A stretch of DNA of 64,000 nucleotides from assembly GCA_938015595.1 (NCBI GenBank), contig CALLPI010000010.1, positions 124,001 to 188,000 on the forward strand, read 5' to 3'. Shown here in pieces: positions 25,621-34,045 of the stretch (its first letter is position 1; every line of letters starts with the position of its first letter). Below the pieces are notes generated by a model. It worked only from the letters and a program-made list of their open reading frames with translations, ran no database searches and had not been told where the DNA came from. The position numbers and the translations under genes were made by a program. This DNA comes from an uncultured Saprospiraceae bacterium (GTDB lineage: Bacteria > Bacteroidota > Bacteroidia > Chitinophagales > Saprospiraceae).

Positions 25621-26148
25621 TTAGTTGCGCTCCACCTGGCGGCGTTCCTGGCTAATGATAGTAGCCTTCTTCATGCGGGCTTCATGCTCCTGGCGACGCT
25701 TTTCCTTAATGGCTTCCACCTGAGCTTTTACCTCAAGAGGTATTTTGTTCAGATGGCGATGATAGGAGGTAATAATAATTTGTGCCATGTCTTCCGGGTA
25801 GGAGACCCCCATTCTGCGAAAGTAATCAGAAAGGCGCGAGCCTTCGTAAAAGCCCCAGTTCTGGATGATCCAGCGCCCCAGGCTGAAGTAGAGCTTGTGG
25901 TAGGCGTCATACTCTGACATGCTCATAAACTTCTGCTTAGCTTTGGGCTCGATCAGACGGTTGAGCTCGTCAAAACAGTTGAGCAAGTCCCTGGGGATAT
26001 ACACCCCGTTGAGTTTTTCCTGACGAATGCGCCATGCATAGTTTTTTTCAAATTCGGCTTCGGTTTCTACAGGTTTACTCATTTGGGCTTGCGCAGCGCA
26101 AAGCCACAATAGCCCGCACAGTAAGGGCAGGAGGTACTTGTTTTCCAT
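25621..26148 (-). CDS. DUF6794-like exported protein
   Basis: A 175-residue protein with a signal peptide (MENKYLLPLLCGLLWLCAAQ, cleavage near AQA). The central part (about 48-140) reads VYIPRDLLNCFDELNRLIEP, YFSLGRWIIQNWGFYEGSRL and FRRMGVSYPEDMAQIIITSY, which fits the DUF6794 pattern of I-P-x-x-L-x-x-C, L-G-x-W-I-x-N-x-W-G and the H/P-x-D-M-x-x-I-I-x-x-S-Y strand. Function is unknown. The C-terminus is a charged helix (VKAQVEAIKEKRRQEHEARM). It is divergent from the DUF1599 gene. Confidence 0.7.
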   Translation of the reverse strand: MENKYLLPLLCGLLWLCAAQAQMSKPVETEAEFEKNYAWRIRQEKLNGVYIPRDLLNCFDELNRLIEPKAKQKFMSMSEYDAYHKLYFSLGRWIIQNWGFYEGSRLSDYFRRMGVSYPEDMAQIIITSYHRHLNKIPLEVKAQVEAIKEKRRQEHEARMKKATIISQERRQVERN

Positions 26149-26285
26149 GGTGAAAGCGCGTTTTATCCAATAACCATAAACGTAGAATCAGCCACAGAAT
26201 TTTACCATTTAACGCACACGGTACGTTCATTTTATGCACTCAATATTTTCAAAGCTCTATCTTCGTCTCCAAAATCATCAGTAGA

Positions 26286-26846
26286 GTGCAAAAGACGTTA
26301 GCACAATTCGACCTCATACTGGCGCGCTGCGAAGCCCTTTTTGTACAAAAAAACAAAGACTACGGCACGGCCTGGCGAATCCTGCGGCCGTCATCGCTAA
26401 CCGACCAGATTTTTATTAAAGCAAAGCGGGTTCGTAGTATTGAGGAGAAAGGTTACCAGGAGATAAACGACTCCATTGAGTCAGAGTTCATAGGCATTGT
26501 CAACTACTGCATCCTGTCGCTCATACAACTTCAGCTTCCAGCAGATGCACCCCTGGACTTGCCAGAAGAAGAAGCGCACATGCTTTACAAAAGCATGGCA
26601 AAGAAAATTGTAGAGTTGCTACGGGCTAAGAATGATGACTATGGCGAAGCCTGGCGCGATATGCGCCCTACATCCTACACTGACCTGATCTTGATGAAGC
26701 TAATGCGCATCAAGCAAATTGAAGACAACGCCGGCAAGACCCTAGTATCGGAAGGTTTGGAGGCAAACTACATGGATATTGCCAATTATGCTATCTTTGC
26801 GCTTATCAAAATGGAAGAAGCCAAAGAAAAAACTGTACAACCATGA
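26286..26846 (+). CDS. DUF1599 (nucleotide-modification-associated domain 1) protein, two tandem domains
   Basis: A 186-residue cytoplasmic protein starting at GTG (26286), 20 bases after a one-mismatch -7 box (TATCTTCG, 26258-26265). It is an internal duplication. Repeat 1 (about residues 6-92) has NKDYGTAWRILRPSSLTDQI, RVRSIEEKG and FIGIVNYCILSLIQLQ. Repeat 2 (about 103-180) has NDDYGEAWRDMRPTSYTDLI, RIKQIEDNAG and YMDIANYAIFALIKME. The K/N-x-DYG-x-AWR-x-x-RP core marks DUF1599, which has been linked to nucleotide modification systems but is widespread in Bacteroidota chromosomes. Its stop overlaps the next gene's start (ATGA at 26843), implying translational coupling to the BT_3928-type protein. 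Confidence 0.88.
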   Translation: MQKTLAQFDLILARCEALFVQKNKDYGTAWRILRPSSLTDQIFIKAKRVRSIEEKGYQEINDSIESEFIGIVNYCILSLIQLQLPADAPLDLPEEEAHMLYKSMAKKIVELLRAKNDDYGEAWRDMRPTSYTDLILMKLMRIKQIEDNAGKTLVSEGLEANYMDIANYAIFALIKMEEAKEKTVQP

Positions 26847-28237
26847 CCATTGTCACGCTCGTCTTATACATTGCCATAGCTGCTGCTCTACTTACCTTGG
26901 CCATGAAGGCCGTTTGGCCAAAGCAGATCAATGTCTTGTGGCTCAGTTTTTTACAAAACTTCTGTGGCGTGTTATTCCTGTTCTCCGGCTTTGTGAAAGC
27001 AGTAGACCCCATGGGTACGGCCTTCAAAATGGAGCAGTACTTCGCTGAGTTTGAGTCCACTTTTTTAGGAGCGGGCATGAAAGATTTAGCAGGGCTTTTC
27101 CCCTGGCTATCGCAGTACGCCGTTGGCTTCTCAGTAGGTATGGTTGTGTTTGAGATGGTGCTGGGCGTCATGCTAGTGGTGGGTGCTCGTCGCATGCTGA
27201 CCGCTTGGCTGTTTTTTCTGCTGGTGGCGTTTTTTACAGTACTCACCGGCTTTACCTATCTCACCGGCTATGTGCCAGCGGGCGTCAATTTCTTTGACTT
27301 CGGCAAGTGGGGGCCATTTGTAGAGACTAACATGAAGGTAACGGATTGTGGTTGTTTTGGCGACTTTCTCAAGCTCAAGCCCAAGACATCTTTCCTGAAG
27401 GACGTTTTTCTGCTAATTCCCTCCATTCTATTTGTCGTATTTTGGCGTCGTAAGCACCAGTTGTTCACACCACCTTTGCGCAGCGGTATTGTATGGGGTG
27501 CATCCTTACTAGTACTGCTTTACAACATCCGAAATTTTGTGTGGGATGAGCCACAATTCGACTTTCGCCCGTTCAAGGTGGGAGTAAACATAGCCAAGCA
27601 AAAAGAACTCGAAGCAGAGGCAGAGAGCAATATCGAAGTGACAGCTTTTAAATTAACCAATAAGAACACCAAAGAGGTACGCACCATCCCTTATGAGCAG
27701 TACATGAAAGAGTTTCAGCAGTACAGCAAGGATGAATGGGATACCGACCAAGTACAATCTGAACCCTTTGTGTGGGACACTCTGCGCAAAGGCGGTGAAG
27801 CCAAGCCCTTCAAGCGCATTGTACAGCGAAGCAAAATTAGTGATTTCTATGTGATGGATGCTGATGAGAATGACGTCACCGAAGACATCCTCTACGACCC
27901 CGAGTACAACTTCTTGGTGGTAGGGTATAAGTTATACAACGACCCCAAATACCTGGCTAAGTGGAAAGAGAAAATCGCTCCTTTGGCAGCATCTGCCCTA
28001 AAAGATGGATATAAAACAAGAGCTGTGGTAGCTTACACAGATTCAGAAACCCTTAAAGCCTTTGGTCAAGCAGCAGGCATTGACTACCCCTTGTACAAGG
28101 CCGACGACATCATGCTAAAAACCATTATGCGCTCTAACCCAGGCGTACTGCTGCTCAAAAATGGCCAGATTATTATGAAGTGGCACATCAGGAAACTACC
28201 CGATTACGAACTCATTAAAGCCCGGCAAATTCAGTAA
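26843..28237 (+). CDS. BT_3928-family membrane protein: DoxX-like domain plus thioredoxin-like C-terminus
   Basis: A 464-residue inner-membrane protein. Four to six hydrophobic spans in residues 1-225 form a DoxX-like module (NFCGVLFLFSGFVKAVDPMG, AVGFSVGMVVFEMVLGVMLV, LFFLLVAFFTVLTGFTYLTG) that includes the conserved DCGCFGDFLKLKP motif after span 4. A linker (about 225-330) leads to a thioredoxin-like domain at the C-terminus (DPEYNFLVVGYKLYND, KAFGQAAGIDYPLYKADDI, SNPGVLLLKNGQIIMKWHIR), which lacks a CxxC pair. The Cys pair in the membrane part is a candidate redox site. Function is not established. It is translationally coupled to the DUF1599 gene, an arrangement I know as common in Bacteroidota. 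Confidence 0.85.
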   Translation: MTIVTLVLYIAIAAALLTLAMKAVWPKQINVLWLSFLQNFCGVLFLFSGFVKAVDPMGTAFKMEQYFAEFESTFLGAGMKDLAGLFPWLSQYAVGFSVGMVVFEMVLGVMLVVGARRMLTAWLFFLLVAFFTVLTGFTYLTGYVPAGVNFFDFGKWGPFVETNMKVTDCGCFGDFLKLKPKTSFLKDVFLLIPSILFVVFWRRKHQLFTPPLRSGIVWGASLLVLLYNIRNFVWDEPQFDFRPFKVGVNIAKQKELEAEAESNIEVTAFKLTNKNTKEVRTIPYEQYMKEFQQYSKDEWDTDQVQSEPFVWDTLRKGGEAKPFKRIVQRSKISDFYVMDADENDVTEDILYDPEYNFLVVGYKLYNDPKYLAKWKEKIAPLAASALKDGYKTRAVVAYTDSETLKAFGQAAGIDYPLYKADDIMLKTIMRSNPGVLLLKNGQIIMKWHIRKLPDYELIKARQIQ

Positions 28238-28243
28238 CTTTTA

Positions 28244-28251
28244 TATATTTG
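28244..28251 (+). promoter_or_regulatory. Bacteroidota -7 box (TATATTTG) for nusB
   Basis: Exact TAnnTTTG match 33 bases before the ATG at 28285. It also argues against the in-frame ATG at 28249. Confidence 0.6.
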
Positions 28252-28284
28252 CACCTGTTTTCTAAAGTTCTTTATTCATATTGC

Positions 28285-29220
28285 ATGCTAAGTCGCAGGA
28301 ATGTCCGGGTGAAATTGATGCAGGCCTTGTATGCACAAAGCCGTGATGAATACCTCAAGCCGGAAGATGTGTTGAAGGTCTATCGAATGGGGCTTCGGCA
28401 TTCTTTTGAGTTGTACTTGTATAATTTTCTTTTTATAATTCGGCTGGCACAATACAGCCAAACTGATTACGACCGGCGTAAGGCCAAACTCCGCCCTACG
28501 GAAGAAGACCGCAAGTTTACCCCCAGACTTGCTGAAAACGAGTTGGTACAATCCGTACTCCAACATACGGAGCTACAAAAAACCTGGCGCGCCTACAAAA
28601 CAGACCAATTGATCGACCCAGACAATGTACGCCTGATGTACCAGGAGTTGACCAAGACCTCCGAATATACCGACTACCTGGCCCTGCCGGCACCAACTCA
28701 TTCCGACCACGCAGAAATGCTGGTGTACGCCTACAAGGTATGCCTGGCCAACGACCACTTCAACGAAATAGTAGAAGACGCTTTTGTCCAGTGGACTGAC
28801 GACGAGTCCCTCATCACTGGTGCCTTGAAGAGGACCCTGCGCGCCTTACCTGCAAAAACCAATTTCCTGGACGACTACAAACCCTCCGCCGAGGCTACTG
28901 TAGAATTTGGAGAAACCATGCTGAAGCTCATGGCGCAAAACGAATCAACGTACCTAGAGCTTATCAAGCCCCTGCTCTACAATTGGGATGCAGAACGCGT
29001 AGCGGTAATTGATATGATTTTACTGAAAATGGCTGTGTGCGAAATGCTCAACTTCCCTAGTATTCCTACCAAAGTAACCCTCAATGAGTATGTGGAAATA
29101 TCCAAGCAATACAGTACTGACAAGAGCAAGGAGTTCATCAACGGCGTACTCGACCATTTGATGAAAATGTTACTTAAAGAAGGAAAAATCGTCAAACAGG
29201 GAAGAGGATTGCTTGAGTAA
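28285..29220 (+). CDS. nusB: Transcription antitermination factor NusB (long Bacteroidota form)
   Basis: A 311-residue protein, about twice the length of E. coli NusB, as is normal in Bacteroidota. The start MLSRRNVRVKLMQALYAQSR carries the family's N-terminal R-R-x-x-R-x-x-x-M-Q-x-L-Y signature. The middle holds an extension, and the C-terminal NusB fold reads NWDAERVAVIDMILLKMAVC, FPSIPTKVTLNEYVEISKQY and STDKSKEFINGVLDHL, the canonical end. NusB with S10 assembles on boxA RNA to promote antitermination of rRNA operons. The promoter box at 28244 marks it as its own transcription unit. Confidence 0.95.
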   Translation: MLSRRNVRVKLMQALYAQSRDEYLKPEDVLKVYRMGLRHSFELYLYNFLFIIRLAQYSQTDYDRRKAKLRPTEEDRKFTPRLAENELVQSVLQHTELQKTWRAYKTDQLIDPDNVRLMYQELTKTSEYTDYLALPAPTHSDHAEMLVYAYKVCLANDHFNEIVEDAFVQWTDDESLITGALKRTLRALPAKTNFLDDYKPSAEATVEFGETMLKLMAQNESTYLELIKPLLYNWDAERVAVIDMILLKMAVCEMLNFPSIPTKVTLNEYVEISKQYSTDKSKEFINGVLDHLMKMLLKEGKIVKQGRGLLE

Positions 29221-29329
29221 GCCGCCCAGCACGCGAACTATCTTCTTTCATCGAAGAGCGATACGGGCGAGTTTTATTAAAGAATTTCTAGATCTTTTAG
29301 ATTTTTCTTCATCAAAAAAATGATTAGTT

Positions 29330-30745
29330 ATGAGAAACAAGTCTCTTGCTCTGTTACTAATACTCTTACTGAGCAGTGCTGCAGCACTATCGCAAACAGC
29401 ACCCCATGGATTTGCCGCCCGATTTACGGCCACCAACTTCCAGTACCCCATCACTCAGAAGTGGTACGGCAATGAATTTCAACATGGCGTAGAGTTAGAG
29501 TATATTCATTCGCTAAGTAAAGCACTAAGCATAGGCGTACCCCTGCGTTTGGGGCGCGGCGACTTCCCGCTCAATGATCAAGGCGCATTTCGCCAACAAA
29601 TCATGGCCAGCCTCGACGCCACCCTTCAACTAAAGCTCTACAAGCAGCGCTCCTTTCTGTATCCATACCTGTATGGCGGCATTGGCACCGTGGGCGAAGG
29701 GCTGGAGAAGTTCTACTTCGCTGCACCGGTAGGAGCCAGCCTTAACTTCAAAGTAGCCCAGAACACTTACCTGAGCACCAAAGCGGAATATCGCTTTGGC
29801 TTTAAGGACTTGCGCAATGATATAATGCTAGGCGCTGGTTTGCTCATCAATTTTGCCAATGAAGAAGAGGTACCAGCTATTTCCGACCGCGACAAAGACG
29901 GCATCCCCGACAACCAAGACCGCTGCCCTGACGTGCCCGGCGTAGCCATTCACGCTGGCTGCCCTGATACCGATGGTGATGGCTTGGCCGATGACAAAGA
30001 CGAGTGCCCCACTCAAGCCGGCCCGCTCAACCTCAACGGCTGCCCTGATCGCGACAGCGATGGCATCGCCGACAAAAACGACAAATGCCCTGATGAGGCC
30101 GGCCCTGCCTCCAATAATGGCTGCCCCATCACCGACCGCGATGGCGACGGTATTGATGACAAGGACGACGAGTGCCCCGACCAACGCGGCACATTGGCTA
30201 CCCGCGGTTGTCCTGACCGCGACGGCGACGGCATCGCTGATAAAGATGACGAATGCCCCGACCAGCGCGGCACAGCTGCCCTCAAAGGCTGCCCTGACCG
30301 CGACGGCGACGGTATAGCCGATAAAAACGACAAATGCCCTGATACGCCTGGCCCTGCCTCCAACAATGGCTGTCCGGTCATAGCCCAGGAAGATAAGGCC
30401 GTTTTGGACCTCGCTGTGAAAAATGTACAGTTTGAGACGGGCAAAGCCAACCTGCTATCCTCCTCTTTCCCCATCCTGGATCAGGTAGCGCAACTCATGC
30501 GCAAGTACCCTGACTACAAACTTCGCATCAGCGGGCATACGGACAGCATCGGCGAAGCGCCGGCCAATCAAAGACTTTCTGAAAACCGAGCCAAAACCTG
30601 CTATGATTACCTCGTCGCCAAAGGCATTGAGGCCTCGCGTATGTCGCACCAAGGGTTTGGCGAATCCAGGCCCATTGCTGACAATCGCTTTAAAGAAGGG
30701 CGCGATAAGAACCGCCGCGTAGAGTTTGAACTGTACCTGGATTGA
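29330..30745 (+). CDS. OmpA-family outer-membrane protein with thrombospondin type 3 repeats
   Basis: A 471-residue exported protein. Signal peptide (about 1-21, LLILLLSSAAALSQ), an N-terminal beta-barrel-like region (about 25-175), six thrombospondin type 3 calcium-binding repeats (about 183-345, DRDGDGIADKDDECPDQRG and kin, each with one Cys pair) and a C-terminal OmpA peptidoglycan-binding domain (about 360-471: NVQFETGKANL, ISGHTDSIGEAPANQRLSEN, RAKTCYDYLV, GFGESRPIADN). The TD-x-x-G and N-x-x-L-S-x-x-R-A residues that bind diaminopimelate are present. It should tie the outer membrane to peptidoglycan. The repeats are also nearly identical at DNA level, the two DRDGDG units at about 30211-30350 being the closest. 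Confidence 0.93.
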   Translation: MRNKSLALLLILLLSSAAALSQTAPHGFAARFTATNFQYPITQKWYGNEFQHGVELEYIHSLSKALSIGVPLRLGRGDFPLNDQGAFRQQIMASLDATLQLKLYKQRSFLYPYLYGGIGTVGEGLEKFYFAAPVGASLNFKVAQNTYLSTKAEYRFGFKDLRNDIMLGAGLLINFANEEEVPAISDRDKDGIPDNQDRCPDVPGVAIHAGCPDTDGDGLADDKDECPTQAGPLNLNGCPDRDSDGIADKNDKCPDEAGPASNNGCPITDRDGDGIDDKDDECPDQRGTLATRGCPDRDGDGIADKDDECPDQRGTAALKGCPDRDGDGIADKNDKCPDTPGPASNNGCPVIAQEDKAVLDLAVKNVQFETGKANLLSSSFPILDQVAQLMRKYPDYKLRISGHTDSIGEAPANQRLSENRAKTCYDYLVAKGIEASRMSHQGFGESRPIADNRFKEGRDKNRRVEFELYLD

Positions 30746-30788
30746 TGAATCCGGCTTCGGAGAGCCATCAGCTTGAAAAAAATTATAC

Positions 30789-30835
30789 ATGGGCAGGGTA
30801 TTGAATGGCGCGCAGCGTCTCATTAACCTGCCCAT
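30789..30835. other. Inverted repeat between OmpA gene and guaA, possible weak terminator
   Basis: ATGGGCAGG (30789-30797) pairs with CCTGCCCAT (30827-30835) across a 29-base loop, 44 bases after the OmpA-family stop. There is no clear T-tract after it, so termination is only a suggestion. Confidence 0.3.
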
Positions 30836-30901
30836 CCCTCTTTACTCGTGCCCCCCGACGATTATTGCGTTTGAGCTGCACGAACATGATTAAAGTTTGT
30901 T

Positions 30902-30909
30902 TACCTTTG
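30902..30909 (+). promoter_or_regulatory. Bacteroidota -7 box (TACCTTTG) directly before guaA
   Basis: Exact TAnnTTTG match whose last base is only 5 bases from the guaA ATG (30914). Initiation about 7 bases after the box would start the mRNA at or next to the start codon. Confidence 0.55.
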
Positions 30910-30913
30910 CTAC

Positions 30914-32455
30914 ATGACTGAAAAAGTACTCATTCTCGATTTTGGCTCTCAATATACTCAACTCATTGCCCGCCGGGTACGCGAGTTGAACATATACTGC
31001 GAAATCTTTCCGTTTAATCGATTCCCAGAGCCTGATGCCAGTGTCAAGGCCGTGATCTTGTCGGGCAGCCCATTTTCAGTAACTGATGAAAATGCCCTGC
31101 ATATAGACTTGAACAGGCTGGTGGGCAAGCTACCCGTACTGGGCGTGTGCTACGGTGCGCAGTACATTGCGCAGCAGTATGGTGGCAGTGTACAACGCTC
31201 GCTAAAACGGGAGTACGGCAAGGCGCACTTGAGCCGGATATATCAGGCAGACCCTTTCCTGAAGAATATTCCGCAGGGCGATCAGGTGTGGATGTCGCAC
31301 GGCGATACCATTACGCAAATTCCGCCTCAGTTTGAGCTGCTAGCCAGTACAGAAAGTATTGAAGTAGCGGCTTTTCGCTCTAAACCGCAGGCCTTTGCAC
31401 AGCCAGTGTACTGCATCCAGTTTCACCCGGAAGTGACCCACAGCCTCAGTGGTAAGCAGTTGCTGCGCAATTTTCTGTACGACATTGCAGGCTGTCAGGG
31501 CGAGTGGACGCCGGCACACTTTATCAAAGATACTGTACAGGAGCTTCGCCACAAGATTGGCCGCGACCACGTACTCATGGGGCTTTCAGGCGGAGTGGAC
31601 TCCACCGTGGCAGCCGAACTCCTGCATCGCGCCATAGGCGATGCGCTAGTATGCTTCTTCGTGGACAATGGCCTGCTACGCAAAAACGAGTTTGAGGAAG
31701 TGCTGCAATCTTACCGCAGCATGGGGCTTCGCGTCATTGGCGTGGATGCTCGGCACCGCTTTTGGGCCGCACTCCGCGGCGTAGAAAACCCAGAGGAAAA
31801 GCGCAAAATCATTGGCCGGGTGTTCATTGAAGTGTTCGAAGAAGAAGCCCGCAAGATAGAGCAAGTGCAGTGGCTGGGCCAGGGTACTATCTACCCCGAT
31901 GTGATTGAATCGGTATCGGTACACGGCCCCTCCGTTACCATCAAATCTCACCACAATGTAGGCGGCCTGCCGCAGAAACTTCACCTCAAAATCGTAGAGC
32001 CGTTGCGCATGCTATTCAAAGACGAAGTACGCAAAGTGGGGGAAGAATTAGGCATTCCTAAAGCTATATTGGGACGGCATCCCTTCCCTGGCCCTGGATT
32101 AGGCATTCGCATTCTGGGCGATGTAACCCCCCAGAAAGTGGCCCTGTTGCAGGAGGCAGATGCCATCTTTACAGAGAACCTCCGAAAATTCGGACTCTAC
32201 GACAAAGTGTGGCAAGCTGGCGTCATTTTACTGCCCATCCATTCCGTAGGTGTAATGGGCGACGAACGGACTTATGAGCAAGCCATAGCGCTACGAGCCG
32301 TCAACTCTTCTGATGGCATGACTGCCGAGTGGAGCCGCTTGCCACACGATTTTCTGGCTGTCGTTTCCAGTGAGATTATTAATAACGTCAAAGGCATAAA
32401 TCGCGTAGTGTATGACATCAGCACCAAGCCACCCTCTACTATTGAATGGGAATAA
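30914..32455 (+). CDS. guaA: GMP synthase (glutamine-hydrolysing)
   Basis: A 513-residue enzyme that aminates XMP to GMP. The glutamine amidotransferase domain (1-190) has the catalytic cysteine in [16 protein letters not shown] and the His-Glu in QFHPEVTHS. The ATP pyrophosphatase domain has [18 protein letters not shown] (P-loop SGGVDS), and the C-terminal dimerisation domain has [16 protein letters not shown] and ends [19 protein letters not shown], as is standard. Complete and of normal length. The next gene begins 44 bases before its stop, so the two are probably co-transcribed. Confidence 0.98.
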   Translation: MTEKVLILDFGSQYTQLIARRVRELNIYCEIFPFNRFPEPDASVKAVILSGSPFSVTDENALHIDLNRLVGKLPVLGVCYGAQYIAQQYGGSVQRSLKREYGKAHLSRIYQADPFLKNIPQGDQVWMSHGDTITQIPPQFELLASTESIEVAAFRSKPQAFAQPVYCIQFHPEVTHSLSGKQLLRNFLYDIAGCQGEWTPAHFIKDTVQELRHKIGRDHVLMGLSGGVDSTVAAELLHRAIGDALVCFFVDNGLLRKNEFEEVLQSYRSMGLRVIGVDARHRFWAALRGVENPEEKRKIIGRVFIEVFEEEARKIEQVQWLGQGTIYPDVIESVSVHGPSVTIKSHHNVGGLPQKLHLKIVEPLRMLFKDEVRKVGEELGIPKAILGRHPFPGPGLGIRILGDVTPQKVALLQEADAIFTENLRKFGLYDKVWQAGVILLPIHSVGVMGDERTYEQAIALRAVNSSDGMTAEWSRLPHDFLAVVSSEIINNVKGINRVVYDISTKPPSTIEWE

Positions 32456-33929
32456 ATTGCCGATAGCGTTTGCCCTGGCGGCAGTATTCATATTGTCCGG
32501 TTGCGAACTTTTTACCAAAGCGCAGTCCTCCAAAGACCCCTCGTATCAAAACCCAGAGTTAGACCCTATCCAGGGACGCAGGGTATATGACCCCGAAACC
32601 GGAACCTACGTAACAGTGAAAACTGCACCAGCAGAGGCCATGGATACAGTGCGCTGGAAATTGGTACCTGCCTCCACAGCACCGCCCATTGTATCGGTCA
32701 AAATGCCTACTGAGCGCGTATTGGTTACTGACCCTGTGAAGTACGATCCTTACACCGGGTCAGAGTTGTTAGATGCCTACAACGTGGTATTCGCCTTGCC
32801 TTTCGTCACTGATCGTTTTTCTGCCGCTAATGGGCAAGTGCCACCCCAGGCCTCCTGGGCGCTCAATTTCTATGCTGGTGCCAAAATGGCGCTGGAAGAA
32901 CTCAAAGCCGAAGGAGCGCAGTTCAATGTAGCAGTGGTGGATACCAAGGCCTCAGAAGCCGGCATGAACGACCTCATTCTTCGCAACCAAGATTTTGCCA
33001 ACGCACATCTCATCATTGGCCCGTACCGCCGCGAAAATGTACGACTATCTGCTGAAGCCGTGAAAAATGACAGGCGAGTGTTGCTTTCGCCCTACTTTAC
33101 CGGCGAAAACATGGCCATGGACAACAACCCCAATTACATCCAGATGAACCCCTCGCTCCAGACGCATTCCGAAGCCCTGCTTCGCTATGCCCGCAAGAGG
33201 TTCCGGCCCGAGCAGATTGTGCTAGTGTGCCGCAACAGGCCACAAGAACTAGAGCGCCTGAAGGCTTTTCAGGATTTACACCACCGAATTCAAGCAGAGA
33301 CTTCTATTATATACGACACGACCTCCCTCCGGGAATTTATCATCCTGGAAGAAGGCGAACAAAGCTCTCCTCGTATCAATATCAATGCCCAAGCTCTGAC
33401 GCAAAATCAGGATACACTGGCCATTATTGTACCCTCTTGGTCGAACGAGACTTTTGTAAATGCCCTGCTCCAACAACTCAACACCGCTAGGGGTCCATCT
33501 TCGTTCTTCGCTGTGTTCGGTATGCCTCAATGGATGGAGTACGAACGTATTGACTATACCTTGTACCACAATTTGAACCTGCACCTCTCTTCCAGCTACT
33601 ACATCAACCGCGATATACCAGCCATCCAGGATTTCCAACGCAACTACTTCAACCGGTTAGGTATCCTGCCAACGCCTGAAGCCTTCATGGGCTACGACAT
33701 GACGCTATATGCTTGCCGGATGCTACGCAAATACGGTACGCGCTTCCAGTTTTCCCTGGAGAATACCCCAGGCCAAGGGCTGCATACGCGTTTTGAAATC
33801 AAGCCTGTGCGCAGACAGGAGCAGGGCAGTAGCAGCCCTATGCCCGAAAGCGGCGCTGTGCGTTTTTTTGAGAATAAGTTTGTCAATATCCTCAAGTTCG
33901 AAGACTACCGCTTTGTAAGAGTCAACTGA
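32412..33929 (+). CDS. Lipoprotein with periplasmic-binding-protein-like (type 1) fold
   Basis: A 505-residue protein whose frame overlaps the end of guaA by 44 bases. The ATG at 32412 precedes a lipoprotein leader ([15 protein letters not shown], lipobox LSGC at about residue 30). After a Pro/Thr-rich linker (about 40-120), a type 1 periplasmic-binding fold is suggested by [43 protein letters not shown] and [20 protein letters not shown], then by a second lobe ([51 protein letters not shown]). Such proteins in Bacteroidota follow guaA in other genomes I know of and may sense or bind cell-envelope ligands, in the style of LpoA. No transporter genes are near, which argues against an import role. 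Confidence 0.78.
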   Translation: MTSAPSHPLLLNGNKLPIAFALAAVFILSGCELFTKAQSSKDPSYQNPELDPIQGRRVYDPETGTYVTVKTAPAEAMDTVRWKLVPASTAPPIVSVKMPTERVLVTDPVKYDPYTGSELLDAYNVVFALPFVTDRFSAANGQVPPQASWALNFYAGAKMALEELKAEGAQFNVAVVDTKASEAGMNDLILRNQDFANAHLIIGPYRRENVRLSAEAVKNDRRVLLSPYFTGENMAMDNNPNYIQMNPSLQTHSEALLRYARKRFRPEQIVLVCRNRPQELERLKAFQDLHHRIQAETSIIYDTTSLREFIILEEGEQSSPRININAQALTQNQDTLAIIVPSWSNETFVNALLQQLNTARGPSSFFAVFGMPQWMEYERIDYTLYHNLNLHLSSSYYINRDIPAIQDFQRNYFNRLGILPTPEAFMGYDMTLYACRMLRKYGTRFQFSLENTPGQGLHTRFEIKPVRRQEQGSSSPMPESGAVRFFENKFVNILKFEDYRFVRVN

Positions 33930-34045
33930 ACAGCCCTTGGTATTTGCCTGTAGAAAAAACTCCTGCAGAGGGTAGATAGCACCCCTAGACAACTTATTGT
34001 TGGGCGGCTGCGTTAACAATCCAACCTTACTTGAATTACTAGGGA

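Noticed and set aside
29876-30390. Regular DNA repeats that could be taken for a CRISPR array
   Set aside because: The repeats are in frame, code for calcium-binding thrombospondin type 3 units and show no spacer structure or cas genes.
30789-30835. Inverted repeat after the OmpA-family gene as a strong terminator
   Set aside because: A 29-base loop and no T-tract; kept only as a low-confidence stem.
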